A stretch of DNA of 64,000 nt from Liolophura sinensis. Taxonomy: Eukaryota; Mollusca; Polyplacophora; Chitonida; Chitonidae. The position numbers were made by a program, and so were the translations under genes. The stretch spans positions 27,865,080-27,929,079 of the forward strand of contig NC_088302.1 in NCBI RefSeq assembly GCF_032854445.1, written 5' to 3'. Shown one piece after another: positions 12,955-24,862 of this stretch. The first letter of the stretch is position 1, and every line of letters begins with the position of its first letter. A model generated the notes under the pieces. The model made no database searches, was not told where the DNA came from, and saw only the letters and a program-made list of their open reading frames with translations.

Positions 12955-13260
12955 AGTCGGTGTGTGTATGTATATTATGGCGTCTTATGACAGGGCCGTG
13001 AGAGTGGTATCATTCTAATATAATCTAGACACCATCTATGACACTAAACCCAGCCACATTATACTGACATCGAACCAGTCATGCAGTCCTGTTTCCTAAC
13101 AATTCCCCGCTGAGTGCCAAGCGAGGCAACAACAAGAATCATTTTTAAAGTTTTTGGTGTGACCCGATGCAGGTTTGAACGTAGGTCTCTGGACCGAAGT
13201 GGTCTTAGTAGTCTACAGCGTACAGAGTACCTCTGCAACAACGCTATATAATGCTGGGTT
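12955..13260 (-). repeat. SINE B copy
   Basis: Blocks ACATCGAACCAGTCATGCAG, TGAGTGCCAAGCGAGGCAAC and TTTTTAAAGTTTTTGGTGTG are in the same order as the other B copies. The minus-strand head is seen as GATGCAGGTTTGAACGTAGG, whose reverse complement carries a GTTCAAACC box B. Confidence 0.65.
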
Positions 13261-14277
13261 TAGTGACAAGAGTGTAATGGGGGGGGGACAGGCCACATTA
13301 GCCCCATTGTTCAGGTTTTTGTTTCGCTTTTATAACATCACACGAAACAATTTGTTACATTACATAATGATATTACATTATACAGACCTTTTTATTTTAG
13401 TTTCACGGGTTGCTACATTACTTGTGTATAATTAAGTAACAGGGCGTTTGCGTAGTCCTACTTTCCATTTGGTCTTCAACCAGTTTTCCGTGAAAGTGAA
13501 TGCTTGGGAAACATCGTGAGTTGTTTGCTAAATGTTGATGGTATTCCTGGGCACTACGGTTTCCTTGAACCAAACAAGGAAAAGTCTTGTCTTGGTAAAG
13601 GTGAACAATTTCGGAATATGTTATAAATAAATCGAATCGAATAAGGAAGAAATACCAATCTACTTAACATTCAATCATTCGCCTTGCGGAGAATTTTGCC
13701 ACAACTGTAGTAAATTGCAAGATTTAGAGCGGGTGTGGTATAATACTTGTCTGAACCATAATTAAAATACTGTTTTATTAAATAACATCATAAACTTGCA
13801 TATGGACGTCCCAAAAATTCCAAACATATAGATAAAATGGTTGCATTGGGCGAAAATTTGATAGGTCAGTTGATTCTTCATCTTTATAGATTTTAGATTG
13901 CATTTTAGAGCTGCAAATTTACCGCGCAAAAATAGGAAGTAACATTGACATACACAATGGCTTCAGTTCACAGCGAATTAGTAAAACGGCACAAATAATC
14001 ATAATTTTCGAATTTTTGGTTTGTGTAAAGTGAGTCATTGTGGGTGACTGTATTCTGCTTAAGGGTTGTGCACAACTATATCAACCAAACATTAGTCGTT
14101 AACTCTTTATGCTGTACGTCCTTAATTATATTGTATTCCTGCATATACCAGGATTCTGCTGGTAGACTAAGCATCCCAGAGTCCTGTCGTCGCTGCTCTG
14201 GTCTTACTCTCTGTGATGTACGTCTTTAATTATATTGTCACAAAAGCCATTCTAATTCTAGACCAGTAACGTCTAAT

Positions 14278-14420
14278 AAATTGTAATTAACAGTACTGCA
14301 TTATGCTTTTACCTAATTCTGCTTCTGTCATGATGATAGGGGTGTGTAGCTGCTAATATTTACGCATTTACCTGAACAGGTAAAATGAAATCCTAACCGA
14401 GGTAAACAGAGCGGATGTAT
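14278..14420 (+). repeat. Dispersed repeat family C, copy 1
   Basis: Reads TAATTAACAGTACTGCATTA, then GCTGCTAATATTTACGCATT, TACCTGAACAGG and CCTAACCGAGGTAAACAGA. The same ordered words occur near 19,870 and 28,680. No tRNA-like head or coding capacity is visible. Confidence 0.6.
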
Positions 14421-14613
14421 AAAAGGACTTGAGGAGGGTATATGCATCGTGTTGAATAAGATCTGAACGTCAGATATATGGGCAGTTGTAACCAAAAGGA
14501 AACTGGTTTCCATATTTTCTTGCCTATCAAATTCCTTGCGCGTTTCATTGAAAACGGACAACCTCTCCTAACATGACATCTTCGTAGTTTCTTACTTTAT
14601 ATATTTCCTGTCT

Positions 14614-14743
14614 TGCAGTAACCTGCGGATGGTCGTGGGTTTCCCTCGGGCTGTGTCCGGTTTCCTCCCACCATAATGCTGGCCGCCGTCGTTTAAGTGA
14701 AACATTCTTGAATACGGCGTAAAACACCAATCAAATAAATATG
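14614..14743 (+). repeat. SINE A copy, 5' truncated
   Basis: Begins in the body (GCAGTAACCTGCGGATGGTC), then GTCCGGTTTCCTCCCACCAT, AATGCTGGCCGCCGTCGTTT, GGCGTAAAACACCAATCAAA and a short AT tail. The tRNA-like head is absent, typical of incomplete reverse transcription. Confidence 0.93.
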
Positions 14744-16474
14744 TATTTCCTTACTTATTGGCGTAAAATGTCACTTATGATTGATGGTTGTTTTGAGGAA
14801 TATCCGAGAGGCCACCTAGGCTGGAATGCTGTCATACAGATATGTACGGAACCACACATTGTAAAAAAGCATTTTGAGATACGAGATAAAAAAAGACAAG
14901 AGAAACACATACTATCTTAACTAATATTTAAATCTTTCCCTCATGGAACAAACTGCTCTTACTAAAGTCTTTTAACTCCTTTGACTGTTTCCTACGATTT
15001 ATCTCCCTTACACTGTCGGTGACGGTTATGCTAAATATCGCGTGTTTTTCACAATGTGGCAATGATGTGGTTTAAGCGTGATACTGTTAAAGTCATTTAC
15101 TTTAATATATGTGTCAAAATTTCATAGTGAGTCCTTTAAATATTTTTCTGACAATTGGTATATGTTCAGTAATTTACTTTATAGACGGGAAAGACCATGT
15201 CAACACATTGAGAGAACACTTAATGATAAGGTGAAATCGTGACTGTCACAATCAAATCTTTTTCACCACAGTTTAAACCTCCTAAAAATAAACCAAGTGT
15301 CCCCTTCTTGTAGTGCGGCACATCACAAGGGCCAGAAAAGCAGAAAGGTATATTAATCAAACACTTTTACTCTCTTTAATTGGTCCCTTTAATTGGTCCC
15401 CATACTGATCCGTTGGAGACTGAAGCCCGTGGTACAGGCAATCGACACAAGAAACCCGGAACGGGGGTCATTATTCCCATTTTCATTATTATGAAAGTAA
15501 TTAATTCTTCTATTACACTGATTACACAGTCATGCCCATTAAAATGAGACCCAAGTTTATGATTGGTATGAATACTTTGCCCTGTTCCGAAATCATCTGC
15601 CGATACGCGTGCAAAGCAGACGTAGTCATCTTATTTAACTTTTCCACCCAGACGAGTCGTGTGATGAGTGTGGTATTTATCACGTGCTGAGCCAGTGATT
15701 CTCATCCTTCATGTGAAAATAATTACTGTTTGTTACTTATTTTTCCCGCTTAAATCATAAAGATTCTACATGTATTTGATGTATAATAAATCGTTTAGTG
15801 GATTGTCAAAAAACCATGTTAACAGCGACCGTTTAGCGGTATTGTTATTGTTAAATTGGACAAAACTTCTTATGGACCTCATAAACAGTCTGAAACTATA
15901 CAATATCTCCTCAATGGGATGACCTCCTTTTCCTGATTACGAGAAATAACTTTGACTACAGGTTGTCAAATTGGTCTGGTGGTTCAATATCTAGGCCGTT
16001 AAGCTAACCAGTGGGACTAATGTCCGTTACGAAGTCTCTCCCAGGCATGCTGCCCGATATGGGGCCGCGGTATGTGACGCGAGGCCTGAGATCATTATTA
16101 TGGCGGGGAATCGACGTTTCCGCCGTATCATTGTCAGATATCATAAATCTATCGTCGCCTCGTTGAACACCCTGACGGCTTGGGTTTAAAAAGCGGTAAA
16201 AAAGATTTATCTTTGATGAATAAAGCAGCAGACCTCATAATGACGGGATTTGAATGACGATTTATTTTTTTGTCTCTTCCTCGACGACAAGCGCCAACCT
16301 TATCGCCATTGCAGACTGAGCTTAGAATGGCGTCTGACAGGGTTACTGAGTTACCTGTCTCTATTTCAGTATTGTCAAAATAAGATTTATTTAATTGCTC
16401 TATGTGCTCTTCAGACTGTTTATTCCACTTCCTCAGAAGTGACTAGACTGGTTGTTTGAGGTTTCTGGAAAAAG
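14744..16474. other. Intergenic DNA, nothing recognised
   Basis: No supported gene. A small direct repeat (TTAATTGGTCCC twice near 15,378-15,400) is the only local structure noticed. Confidence 0.4.
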
Positions 16475-16562
16475 GAAAGCAGATTTGTTGAATGAGGAAA
16501 GCAGATTGGTGAAATGAGGAAATCAGGATTGTGGAGTGAGGATATCAGGTTTAGGGTTTAAG
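16475..16562. repeat. 22-bp minisatellite, four copies
   Basis: Units of exactly 22 bases, starting GAAAGCAGAT, GAAAGCAGAT, GAAATCAGGA and GATATCAGGT and ending in GAG or AAG. Purine-rich on the plus strand. Confidence 0.85.
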
Positions 16563-18611
16563 GAAACAGAAAATGGGTACATCTCAAAAACACACTGAAA
16601 CATTTCATCCACCTAAACACAAATCCATCAGATTACACTTTGAACATGCTAGATCGGTGGTCAGTGGGTACAGCCTACAAAAGATGGTTTAACACTACTT
16701 CTCTAAAAATGAGAATTAACGTTTATGCATTATGGATATCAAACGTAATCTAACTTTTTCTAGGCCAGACTTAAGTACACGAACTGTTGTTTTATGTAAA
16801 GTAGCAATAAGTAGACTTAGTCTAATGTGCTTATTTTTTCAGGCAGCAAATCCAATCGTTTGGAATCCCTGTTCTTGACTAATGTGAACCGGATAATGAC
16901 GACAGTGTAGATATTCACTGTTCAACATTTACTGTCATCGGAGTTATGTATCTGCGAGCTGTCATAGATCATGGTGAAGATCGTGTCAAAGACCAGAGGT
17001 CATGAACTGACAAAGCGACTTACAATCTGCTTAACCAAAACCACAAGATTATGTGCACGAGTTAATGTGATGCATATTTCCCAGGAAGCAATCAAGGGAG
17101 CAAAACACAGTATAAGATCTGGTGAAGCTTTCATTTACGTCTTCATCTTTTTGTTGCAGCCAGTCTTTTCAGATATACTGGTTCGAATGCCCTTTTGGCA
17201 TCTGGAGGCTTTAGTAAAAGTGTTTTTGTCAAAGTAAGGAGTGTGTCTGAGATGTATGGAGATAAATACGGTAAAAAAGCCTTTCCTTAAGTCCGGTGTC
17301 ACGGCCGCCTTAGGAAAAATCCTGACCAGTGTCTATTTCGGACTATCGAAGACACGAAATCGATTAGTATCAACATTACCGGAGAATCTCACTGTCTGAA
17401 CCAGCACATGCCGTGATGATATACTTGTACGAAAGAGCTAATAGAGAAATGTTTACTGGAATATAAGTTAGAAAAACAGTTTGTTAACATACAGTGGCGT
17501 TAAATTTTGAAAACAGATCTCTTTTTTAAGTTGTTGCTGACAATAAAAACAAAACTATAATGGTATAATATAATATGCATTTATACATAATTGAATTGTA
17601 GTCTGTATCCATTGCTAGCGTTCGCCTTAGCCACTGAGGAAGCTGATACTCGGTCCCACATCCGTGTGACAGATAGCCCATGAGTATAGATACGTCCGCG
17701 GGGGAAAATGTTACAGAGAGAACCTGCATTCATCATCGCATTTAACTGAAATCAATGTGCTAAAATGTAAGAAGCAAATGTTTGGGAAAACCAGCGTTTT
17801 CTAGACGACAGTCGCACGGTCGAAAAGTAGTTGGGTGTGGAAATTCCATGTTGTAATATCCATTTTATCTGCAATTTCACTGAACCCAGTGTACTAGAGG
17901 GTTTGCGTAGGTAGCTCGATGCTTTTGTGGACGAAATATAAGATTCACGTTGTTCGTGACCGCGCAAAATACCACGACTTGATTTGTTCTTATCTGGCGG
18001 GTATTTTAGTCAGCCTTTGCCGACCGAGGCGCCCCTTCCATCAGTCGCTGATTTAGAACCCATGGTTCAGCTAAATGCCTAAGGTACGGAACTGATGCTT
18101 GACGCTAGGAATGACAGAAATATCATGCGTGATAACAATATGAGTAGACATGTACGGTATACTGTAACGCTAAAACAGGGGTATGGAATGTTTTGTGAAC
18201 ATACGATTGGAAAAAGACATTTTTAGACCAGTTGGCAACCAAAATGGACGTCACGGGACACTTGTCAAAGAATATAGACCCACACAGCATATTTTAGAGG
18301 CGAACTTGAGTGTTAAAGACCAAACAGTCAGCTTAATTTTTTATTATGTCCATATCAATGATATTACATGTTGTCGTTTTACTTGAAACGGGTAAAAGGT
18401 ATGTTGCTCCTTCTTTGCTTTCTTATAAGATATCACAGTCATATTTAATTAAAACAGAGACGTTCCCTTATGGAAATTAGACAAAAAAGTAACAAATTTA
18501 CACTTTAAAATGCTCATTTCAGTTATTCGTGCAATAGTAATGAGTTCCACTTAGGCAACACTTTCAATAGCACGACATATTGAACGTACAGCACCATAGA
18601 CAATGTCTCAA
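16563..18611. other. Intergenic DNA, nothing recognised
   Basis: The plus frame at 16971-17237 and minus frames at 17526-17967 show no motif I recognise. The stretch near 18,010-18,060 has a tRNA-like flavour (CAGTCGCTGATTTAGAACCC) but cannot be folded convincingly by eye. Confidence 0.35.
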
Positions 18612-18910
18612 CATCATGGACGACGCCCAGCATGAAGGGCAATGTCTCAGTATCATGGACGACATCCAGAATCAAGGACAATGTCTCAGCATCATGCACG
18701 ACGCCCAGCATCAAGGACAATGTCTCAGTATCATGGACGACATCCAGATTCAAGGACAATGTCTCAACATCATGGACGACGTCAAGATCGACACCCTACA
18801 TCAAGGATGACGTCCAGCTTGAGGGACTATGTTCAGCATGATGGACGACGTCCTGTATAAAGGATCGCGTCCTCCATTGAGGATCACCTCCTGCATCCTG
18901 GACGATGTCG
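18612..18910. repeat. 39-bp minisatellite with 78-bp higher-order period
   Basis: Four clean 39-bp units (18612-18650, 18651-18689, 18690-18728, 18729-18767) are followed by decayed units to about 18,910. Each contains ATCATGGACGAC (or ATGCACGAC) and AATGTCTCA. The units alternate: odd ones have GACGCCCAGCAT, even ones GACATCCAGA. All six reading frames stay open because 39 is a multiple of three, so the overlapping His/Gln- and Asp-rich frames are artefacts. Confidence 0.93.
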
Positions 18911-19343
18911 TCGTTTTGTGAGGAGAAATAACATAAAAATCAAAGCAAGTCAGAAAGGAACCTGCACAAGTGTCTGAAGTACAAGATGTATTAAGAGTAG
19001 TTTATGACGATGATTTCTATGTGATTTCCATTTTGGAGAATTTGGTAAACTACGTGTTGTATATCTACACCAGTTATATGATAAACAACACTTTCGACAA
19101 AGACCATGGCCAGAGGGTCCCGGTTGATAGCTCTCCGTTACATTTATACAAGCTTACAAATGTTATTACTTATTTATCCCCTCATTTATACAAACGATAA
19201 AGAACCCATTCGTTGCTGTTTGTCAAAGCGCTGTGAGGACAGAAGGATTGGATGAGATCAATCACATGTGGGTGTTCACAAACAGCGAGAGCCGTTGAAA
19301 ACTAACGTCAAATGAGCCGTTTGACACCAAAGGTTTTGCAACC

Positions 19344-19470
19344 TTTAAAATACAAATGTGCCCGAAGTTTCTCCACGCGGACCGTTAAAGCAAGCGTCTC
19401 GCAATCGATCCCGCTCGATGAAAGGTTCTTTTGAAAAACCTGCGAGTACCCTGGAGAAGTGCATACACAT
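19344..19470 (+). promoter_or_regulatory. Candidate core promoter / 5' UTR of the CA10-like gene
   Basis: A TATA-like TTTAAAATA at 19344-19352 is followed by about 100 bases that are visibly richer in CpG than the surroundings (CCACGCGGACCG, GCGTCTCGCAATCGATCC). Transcription starting about 30 bases downstream would give a 5' UTR of roughly 160 bases before the candidate ATG at 19542. No transcript data are available; the call rests on motif, composition and position. Confidence 0.3.
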
Positions 19471-19519
19471 CTTAGCCATCTGTCTAAATCGTGCTTCAGC
19501 TTCCAAAAGAAATCAATAG
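19418..19519 (+). other. Upstream ORF in the putative 5' UTR (33 codons plus stop)
   Basis: The ATG at 19418 opens a frame that ends with TAG at 19517-19519, 22 bases before the candidate main ATG and in a different frame. It starts MKGSFEKPASTLEK and has a short hydrophobic centre (CIHILAICL). If the promoter assignment is right, ribosomes would meet this uORF first, which could reduce translation of the main frame. It may be chance. Confidence 0.3.
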
Positions 19520-19541
19520 AAGCTTTCCGATCCTTTTGAAG

Positions 19542-19609
19542 ATGTCCAGAGAGAAGTGCCAGAAGGTCTGTGGAGCGGTGACAGCATTGTTTGTCCTCTA
19601 CCTCGACAG
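19542..19609 (+). CDS. CA10-like: Candidate first coding exon (signal peptide) of the CA10-like gene
   Basis: An ATG with A at -3 opens a frame of 22 codons plus two bases, followed by the donor CAG|GTATGG. It begins MSREKCQKV (basic n-region) and continues with a hydrophobic run CGAVTALFVLYL, a textbook signal peptide. An in-frame TAA at 19485-19487 and no intervening ATG make this the first Met of its frame. The intact genomic frame would stop five codons past the donor, so the ORF only makes sense if spliced. It ends in phase 2 (AG). Exon A can accept that phase only if the third of its closely spaced AGs (after 49682) is used, giving Ser-Ser-Thr-Trp-Ala-Glu-Trp-Trp. The CAG acceptors would need a phase-1 partner. 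An unseen small exon between the two is also possible. Exon identity is therefore an inference from the signal peptide, the donor and the CpG-richer context. Confidence 0.45.
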
Positions 19610-19869
19610 GTATGGTAAAAGGGGCTAATCTATGAATAGCGCTTTCCTCTCAGAAGGACCATTTACAAAAGGTCCTGGGGGCCACACAAATTGCACCCTA
19701 AATGTAACGCTGCCAACAGTAACTAGTATTCAGTCGTATAAGTCCATACATCCATGCAACCTGTATCCGTTCACTACCTGAAAGATTAATTCAAGAAATA
19801 CAGACTTTTCAGCTGCGCAAACACGTACACAAGTATGTTATCGGCTTTGTTTAGTTTATATCTAATTCT

Positions 19870-20060
19870 ACTTATGCCATTGTGCACATTGCTACTATTT
19901 ATGCATTTAAATGAACAGTTAGAATAGTTTGACTGCTTTAAACTGACAAGAGGCTATATTTCACCCCTTACGAGTGACCATTTGCATGTTCGGAATACTG
20001 TCATCACTGCTCTCGTTTTAGTCTGTATGTTGTACGTCTTTAATTATATGGTCTATAGCT
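19870..20060 (+). repeat. Dispersed repeat family C, copy 2
   Basis: Carries ATTGCTACTATTTATGCATT, TAAATGAACAGTTAGA and AAACTGACAAGAGG in the same order as copies 1 and 3. It ends with TTGTACGTCTTTAATTATAT, a phrase also found just upstream of copy 1 (14,212-14,240 and near 14,115). Confidence 0.6.
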
Positions 20061-20264
20061 GAAGCAAACCAGAGGCTCGAGTCAAGTTCTCACTACTTTA
20101 ACAGCGGCCATTAGTCAGATGTCAAGACGCGGTGGTTTATTCGTTAAATACTGTCTTAAATACCAGTTAGTGTGCATACTTGTACATGGTACGTGTGAAA
20201 AAGTTGGACATTAACTTGCCAACAGTTGGTGGTTTATTTCAAGTACCCCCCAATTCCCTCTACC

Positions 20265-20332
20265 CATTGTCTGACCACCGTCGTACAGGTGTAAGTATTG
20301 ATATAAGCACTAATTAAAAACCAAGTAGAGAA
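20265..20332 (+). repeat. Possible worn SINE A tail
   Basis: CCACCGTCGTACAGGTGTAA followed by ATATAAGCACTAATTAAAAA keeps the outline of the SINE A 3' end (GCCGTCGTATAAGTGAAATA ... CACCAATCAAA) but is too degraded for certainty. Confidence 0.35.
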
Positions 20333-22899
20333 AACCCAAAAGGTACGAACTTAAGCACACATCATCATACACCTTGCATTATTTTTGACTGACACGAGGA
20401 ATCGAGCTTGTTATTTCGATCACACGATTGTATCCCTTAAAGATTAGTTGTTCTCGTGTAGAACTTATCATATTGCTTCACTGAAGATGACCCTGTTCGT
20501 AAAATCTTGAAGAAAGTAATACAGGTGTTTACCTAAAATGCAGGCATATGGAGTTGAACGTCAGTCAGATAGATAAAAGCAAGGATTGTCAGCCCCGATA
20601 ACATTTACGCCCAAGTACATGAGCGTACAAAAACAGCTACACTCACATTTTATATGTATGCCATCACGATAACAAGGAATTTGTGACAAAATTACGACCT
20701 GATAACCGCAAAATCATCTTCATTAAAAATAGACATGTTTAGACCCCGCCATACAAATTGTAGAAACCTGGCTGCTCTTTGAGTGGATTGTTGCCGGTAA
20801 TGTCTGCTAATCGCTTGATTCCGTCACTCTAGTGAAAGTACACTATATCAACGATGAAAGATAGCAGGCAGTGGCCTATTTTGACAATTCGTGACCAGTA
20901 ATCACAAGAACGCAAAGTCAGAACTCCCCTAGGATGTATAGACCAGTCGAAGATTGAAAACAGCATAATTAACACTTTGAAGTCTATGTTACCAATTATG
21001 AGTTGTAATCAGTAGACGCGCATGCGTCGTCGACCTTCAACTGTGCGTTCTTTCATATCATCAGGATTGCTCATTCCAGGTTTCCTTTGTCGATGTATTG
21101 CACATATATTACCGCTTAGCTTAGAAGGTAATAGTTATATTGATTCATGCCTATGTGTATATGTCTTCATGTTTATGTGTGAATGGTGCTTGATAAAGAA
21201 TCTAGAGGTAAAGAGCTAGAAAAGAAAGTAAAGTAAAGGTCATGACAGATGATAAATGTCTGCGGGTTAGAAACACTGAATAACGCATTTTCTCAAAAAA
21301 TAATATGAAATGACAGTCTCATTCTTCGTTTACAGTACCTTTATTCATTCGAATTCACTGTCTCAGAAAAATATTCAGCAAACTGTATTTATTCTAGGTA
21401 TATATGGAATGAACAGCTCCAGCAGCTAAATTAATTAAACTCTTATTAGGCTTTATTCCTGATTTATTGATCGTAGGCTCGCATTAACAACACAGGTGTT
21501 GTGTGGTGATCCCTGCTTGTGTGTGAGCCGGGTAGACACTGATCAGCGGTTGGTGAGTAGGGTAGTTGGAGCTACAAACGTTCGTTTTGTCAGAAAATCC
21601 ATCAGGATAATGAAGTCACGGAATTGATAATTATCTCACTGATGTGGCATTATGTAGGCCTATTAGAATAGTTTCCTTGATTGCCAAGCACGGTACTTTA
21701 TAGGTGACTAATTTCTTTTCAACCTGTAATGAAGCCGTTGTTTGATCTGACCGTCGCCACTACTTGGCTGAAATACTGCCAGTGTGGCGGTAACCCACAC
21801 TCAATCATTCGTTTTTTCATCCGTCTACCTTCCCTCTGGCAGCAGTCTGGGAGTTTTAGTCATGTAATGTAAGGGAATACAGTTGCAAAATGGTAATGAT
21901 GACCAATGTAATTCTATTCTAACTCGTCATGTAAATGGTTAAATAGTAGCAACTTACTCAACCTTAACCACCTTACAAATCCATTATGTAAGCAAAATGA
22001 GTGAGGTTAACAGAAATTAAATAGCTTTAAATAGTCTACATTGCGAAGCGGGGCCTCTGAAAACGAAGCCTAGCGACTCCACCAGAACGCGCTGCCATTT
22101 TAAGATAATATTGTCTGATAGATATATCCATATTAGTATGCCAATATGCATTGTACCTCCATCTGTATAAGGATCAGAGAAAATGATCGCAGTGGCTGAA
22201 TCTCATCCTCACTTAAACGTCCAAAACAATGGCATGATCAGACAACTGTCTTGGTTCATTTACCCTGCACCGGAAGCTATCATTGTTTATAAATCAGCCA
22301 ACCAGTGGTCAAGTACACCAGGAAATAGCTCAGAAGCAATTAGAAGAGAGTTGCAAGCTAAATTCAACAACATTTCCCATTTTCCCCCCAGACCATAAAA
22401 TTGCTTAATGGACACAAACCTACTAACTGCATGAATACCTGCCTTTGTTAGTTCTGCTCAGTAGTTTGCATCGCTGAATACTTATCACAGTTTACGTCAT
22501 TTATTTGTACTGGTTTCAGGGGCTTATGGTTATTATATTTGTACAATAAACCACAAACCGTGTACTTACTCACCTCCAATAAGTATGATTGTTTTATGTA
22601 CTAGATTCTATTGTTGTTTCAGTGAGTCGCTCTTTCAACCCTATGAACAATATTACATCGCCTAACCGTTATATTTATACTGTAAATCATTGGACAAACC
22701 GAAATCACCGTGAAAGTAGTTCATAAGCCAATGTTAATGTTAACCATTCCGAGCGCGACATGACAGGAATGAGCGCATATATTCTGATTCTAACAGACCT
22801 TTTATAGGTTAGCAAAAACCATAGGCCCACACATATCTGTATCAAATACTTTATGATGCTACAATATAGTAATAGTATACTTTAATTATAAAGGCCCTA

Positions 22900-22963
22900 C
22901 CCCTTCGTATAAGTGAAATATTCTTGAGTTGGGCGTAAAACACCAATCAAATAAATAAATGAA
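22900..22963 (+). repeat. SINE A tail fragment
   Basis: CTTCGTATAAGTGAAATATT, then GGGCGTAAAACACCAATCAA and an ATAAATAAAT tail: the last 60 bases of SINE A, strongly 5' truncated. Confidence 0.9.
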
Positions 22964-23626
22964 GATCCTGAGTTGAAATTAAGAATTGCCGTTGAGAATG
23001 CACACATCTTAAAGTAATGGTTTAATACCACAGACGAGACATCATATCCAGGGGGGAAACCTAATGGAAATCTTGGAGACAGCACCGTAATGTTATTTGA
23101 TATGGATATACCTAAGCACATGTAGAAGGGACCCCTTGACGTTGACTGTGATCAGCTTTCCACACATTAGCTGATTTAGACACAGATGTCGTAAATAATA
23201 ATAATGATGTATGTATTCTTGGAAAATATCTACAACAGTTGAGTGTGTGGTTTCATCTGGCATAGCCAGTTGAACGGTTGGGCTGAACATCAAAAGTTTC
23301 CAGTTCACTGGAACCACAATTTTCGCTGACCTTGGTACAGTTCGTGTACAATCATTTTGGGTGTTATTTTATGTATTACATGTCAGATACACTCTCTATC
23401 CGCGGCGTGCTTACGTTACCGTTACTATAGGCCTTTAGTGACTTCCCTTTAGGTACAGTGGCTTTCCCTGAAATGACTGTTTAGTAATTGCCTCTAAGTG
23501 AGTCCCTTGCGATAGATAAAAGCCATATTTACATTACTTTAACCACACTGAATAAAGCCTGGTTTTATTTATGTGATTAGTAGACAGAGCCACACAAATT
23601 CACATTTTCTTCTTCCACTGCCTGGT

Positions 23627-23832
23627 ATAAAGCAGCAATAAAAATATGTCAATGATATAAAACTGCAAGAAAATCTGTCCTTGATATAAAGCTGTCAGGG
23701 AAATATGTCCTTGATATAAAGCTGTAAGGGGAAATTTGTCCTTAATATAAAGCGGCAAAGGAAATTTCCCTTGGTATAAAGCTGCAAGGGAAAGTTAGCT
23801 TTGATATAAATCTGCAAGGGAAATCTTGACAT
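23627..23832. repeat. 30-bp minisatellite, seven copies
   Basis: Units begin ATAAAGCTGCAAGGGAAA and finish with TGTCCTTGAT or a variant; lengths 29-31 bases. The outer units are the most diverged. Confidence 0.92.
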
Positions 23833-24862
23833 CCGCTTTTACTTCTTTATATATAGACCGAATGATTGAGACACTTTTTTCTTTCGCTTCTGGCACTTTC
23901 TGTTGTCATCTATCCCATGTAAACAGGTGGATAGTAGATATTGTCAGTAACAATAAGACTTTACATGATACCAGCTTCATTTGCTCTTAAGATAGTGATT
24001 TTTTTGCGTTGTCCTTTGAAAACTGGTGTTTTACTTTGTTTTGGAAATGACTTGCGATTATCTTGGAACTCCTTTTTACGATTTTCGAGTGTTGCAGGAA
24101 TGTCGAACTGGGCTTTTGGATTAACTACAGTTATATTTTCGTGTAAAATTAGACGATATATGAATGTCAGCAAGTGAGTCTGCCTACTTTTGCTATTTAA
24201 ATCAAGACGTCACCGTGGAAAGTCAGTTGTGATTGCATCTCTACTTGTGAAAATCCTCTCTGCTCTCCGTGACTGGGGTAGTGTTGTCTCGTGACTGGGG
24301 TTGTCTCAGTCCAGACCGTCCAGCTCGATGCAAACCCGATAGTGGGGAATTAGCGGTGATTCTCTAGTTATCACAATTTCCAGATTCATTTCCGCCGCCT
24401 TTAGACTCATCTTATCCTCATCAAACCTCATTGGGCTTGAGTAAAATGAGATTTGTCTGCATTAACCTATGCTGAACCAACTACGCTTTGTAAGCTACCG
24501 AGCTTGATCTTATGCCCCCATATTGTGTGACTCGTTGCAATTTACACAGAGATCTAATGGATCAAACGACAACTGGCAAGGGACTTCAGCGAGTGACTTC
24601 TTGGAGTAGCTTTTCTGTAAGTTTAACCGGTAGTTTATTACATTTTGGAAACGTAATTAATCCTGATTTGTAAAGGCGAGAATTGCTCAGTAAAGTAAAT
24701 AAGTGAAACGTGTTTGAATATGTGGAAATCATAGACACCAACCATTTCCGTAGTTTCACAGATAATTTTAGACATTCAGTACATGAAAAGGCAGTACATA
24801 AATTGGAATGTAATTTTTACGTAAGCCATTATGTTTACACTCACACACAAACACGTGCTAAA

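Noticed and set aside
18523-18860. Overlapping Asp/His/Gln-rich open frames on both strands
   Set aside because: The 39-bp repeat unit is a multiple of three, which keeps all frames open.
21022-21128. An alternative first exon starting MRRRPSTVRS, ending in phase 1
   Set aside because: The phase would suit the CAG acceptors of exon A, but the hydrophobic stretch is broken by Arg and His and the donor (GTAATA) is weaker. Kept as the runner-up to the candidate at 19,542.
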